Shown: piece by piece, positions 5,518 to 5,653 of the stretch
Numbering within the stretch: the first letter of the stretch is position 1
How the letters are laid out: every line of letters begins with the position of its first letter
Assembly: GCA_023444765.1 (NCBI GenBank)
Contig: JAEXLY010000316.1
Coordinates: 1-5,653 of the forward strand
Length of the DNA: 5,653 nucleotides
Origin: Pseudomonadota bacterium
Lineage (GTDB): Bacteria > Pseudomonadota > Gammaproteobacteria > Xanthomonadales > Xanthomonadaceae
Direction: 5' to 3'
Translations under genes and position numbers: made by a program
The notes under the pieces: model-generated
Told to the model about the DNA's origin: nothing
What the model saw: only the letters and a program-made list of their open reading frames with translations
The model's database searches: none

Positions 5518-5598
5518 CTGGGCCGTCCGCGCCCGGGTGCGCGCGACGCCGTGATGCGCGTCCGCGTGACTGCCGCTGCTGCCATCCCTTCGCGCGCC

Positions 5599-5653
5599 TC
5601 AGTCGACCGGAACGTCCCGCAGGATCGAGGCGGCGAGCGACGCGCCGTCGCTC
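5599..5653 (-). CDS. Probable MoxR-family AAA+ ATPase, last 17 residues (partial)
   Basis: The minus strand from the window edge is open for 17 codons, reading SDGASLAASILRDVPVD, and then a TGA at 5601-5599. A helix ending in ILxxVPV is how many MoxR proteins end, and moxR is the usual upstream neighbour of DUF58 genes with a tgpA behind. MoxR proteins are AAA+ ATPases thought to act as chaperone-like factors for partner proteins. The fragment is too short to show any ATPase motif, so the call rests mainly on gene order. The 81 bases between this stop and the DUF58 ATG hold no other gene; I see no clear promoter or hairpin there, so cotranscription is likely. Confidence 0.55.
   Translation of the reverse strand, partial: SDGASLAASILRDVPVD

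Overview
The window is a GC-rich, densely coded piece of bacterial chromosome. Codon use, gene order (dnaX-ybaB-recR, then a HinT-like HIT gene, and a divergent-sense moxR/DUF58/tgpA/slp set) and heptamer repeats between genes all suggest a gammaproteobacterium of the Xanthomonadaceae/Lysobacteraceae type (Lysobacter, Luteimonas or relatives). The genus is an inference, not a match. The genes look like ordinary core genome; the least explained part is the DNA between them.

Plus strand, 1-1935: the C-terminal end of dnaX (DNA polymerase III tau/gamma), then ybaB/ebfC nine bases later, then recR, then a HIT-family hydrolase. The first three are the widely conserved replication/recombination-repair cluster: clamp-loader subunit, nucleoid-associated protein, and the RecFOR mediator protein. 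The HIT gene is a separate nucleotide-metabolism gene on the same strand. One residue of its signature motif is changed.

Minus strand, 5653-2095: the last codons of a probable MoxR-type AAA+ ATPase, a two-TM DUF58 protein, a TgpA-type membrane transglutaminase and an Slp-family outer-membrane lipoprotein. DUF58 and tgpA overlap by 14 bp and tgpA and slp overlap by an ATGA, so this is almost certainly one translationally coupled operon. MoxR + DUF58 + transglutaminase is a recurrent envelope-associated gene set of poorly known function. An Slp lipoprotein as the coupled last gene is a useful context clue.

Between genes: no gap exceeds 300 bases. Three of the gaps carry tracts of a degenerate 7-bp unit (GTGATTC, GTGATGG, GTGGCTG, GCGATTC and similar). 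Two gaps (ybaB-recR and recR-HIT) carry the tracts as facing inverted arms. The left arm begins 3-4 bases after the upstream stop codon, and the right arm ends about 10 bases before the next start, where no Shine-Dalgarno is visible. The recR-HIT copy has perfect 18-bp inverted ends around a 110-base core. A third, single tract follows the slp stop codon in the same gene-relative orientation. This looks like a dispersed intergenic repeat family and is the most interesting observation here.
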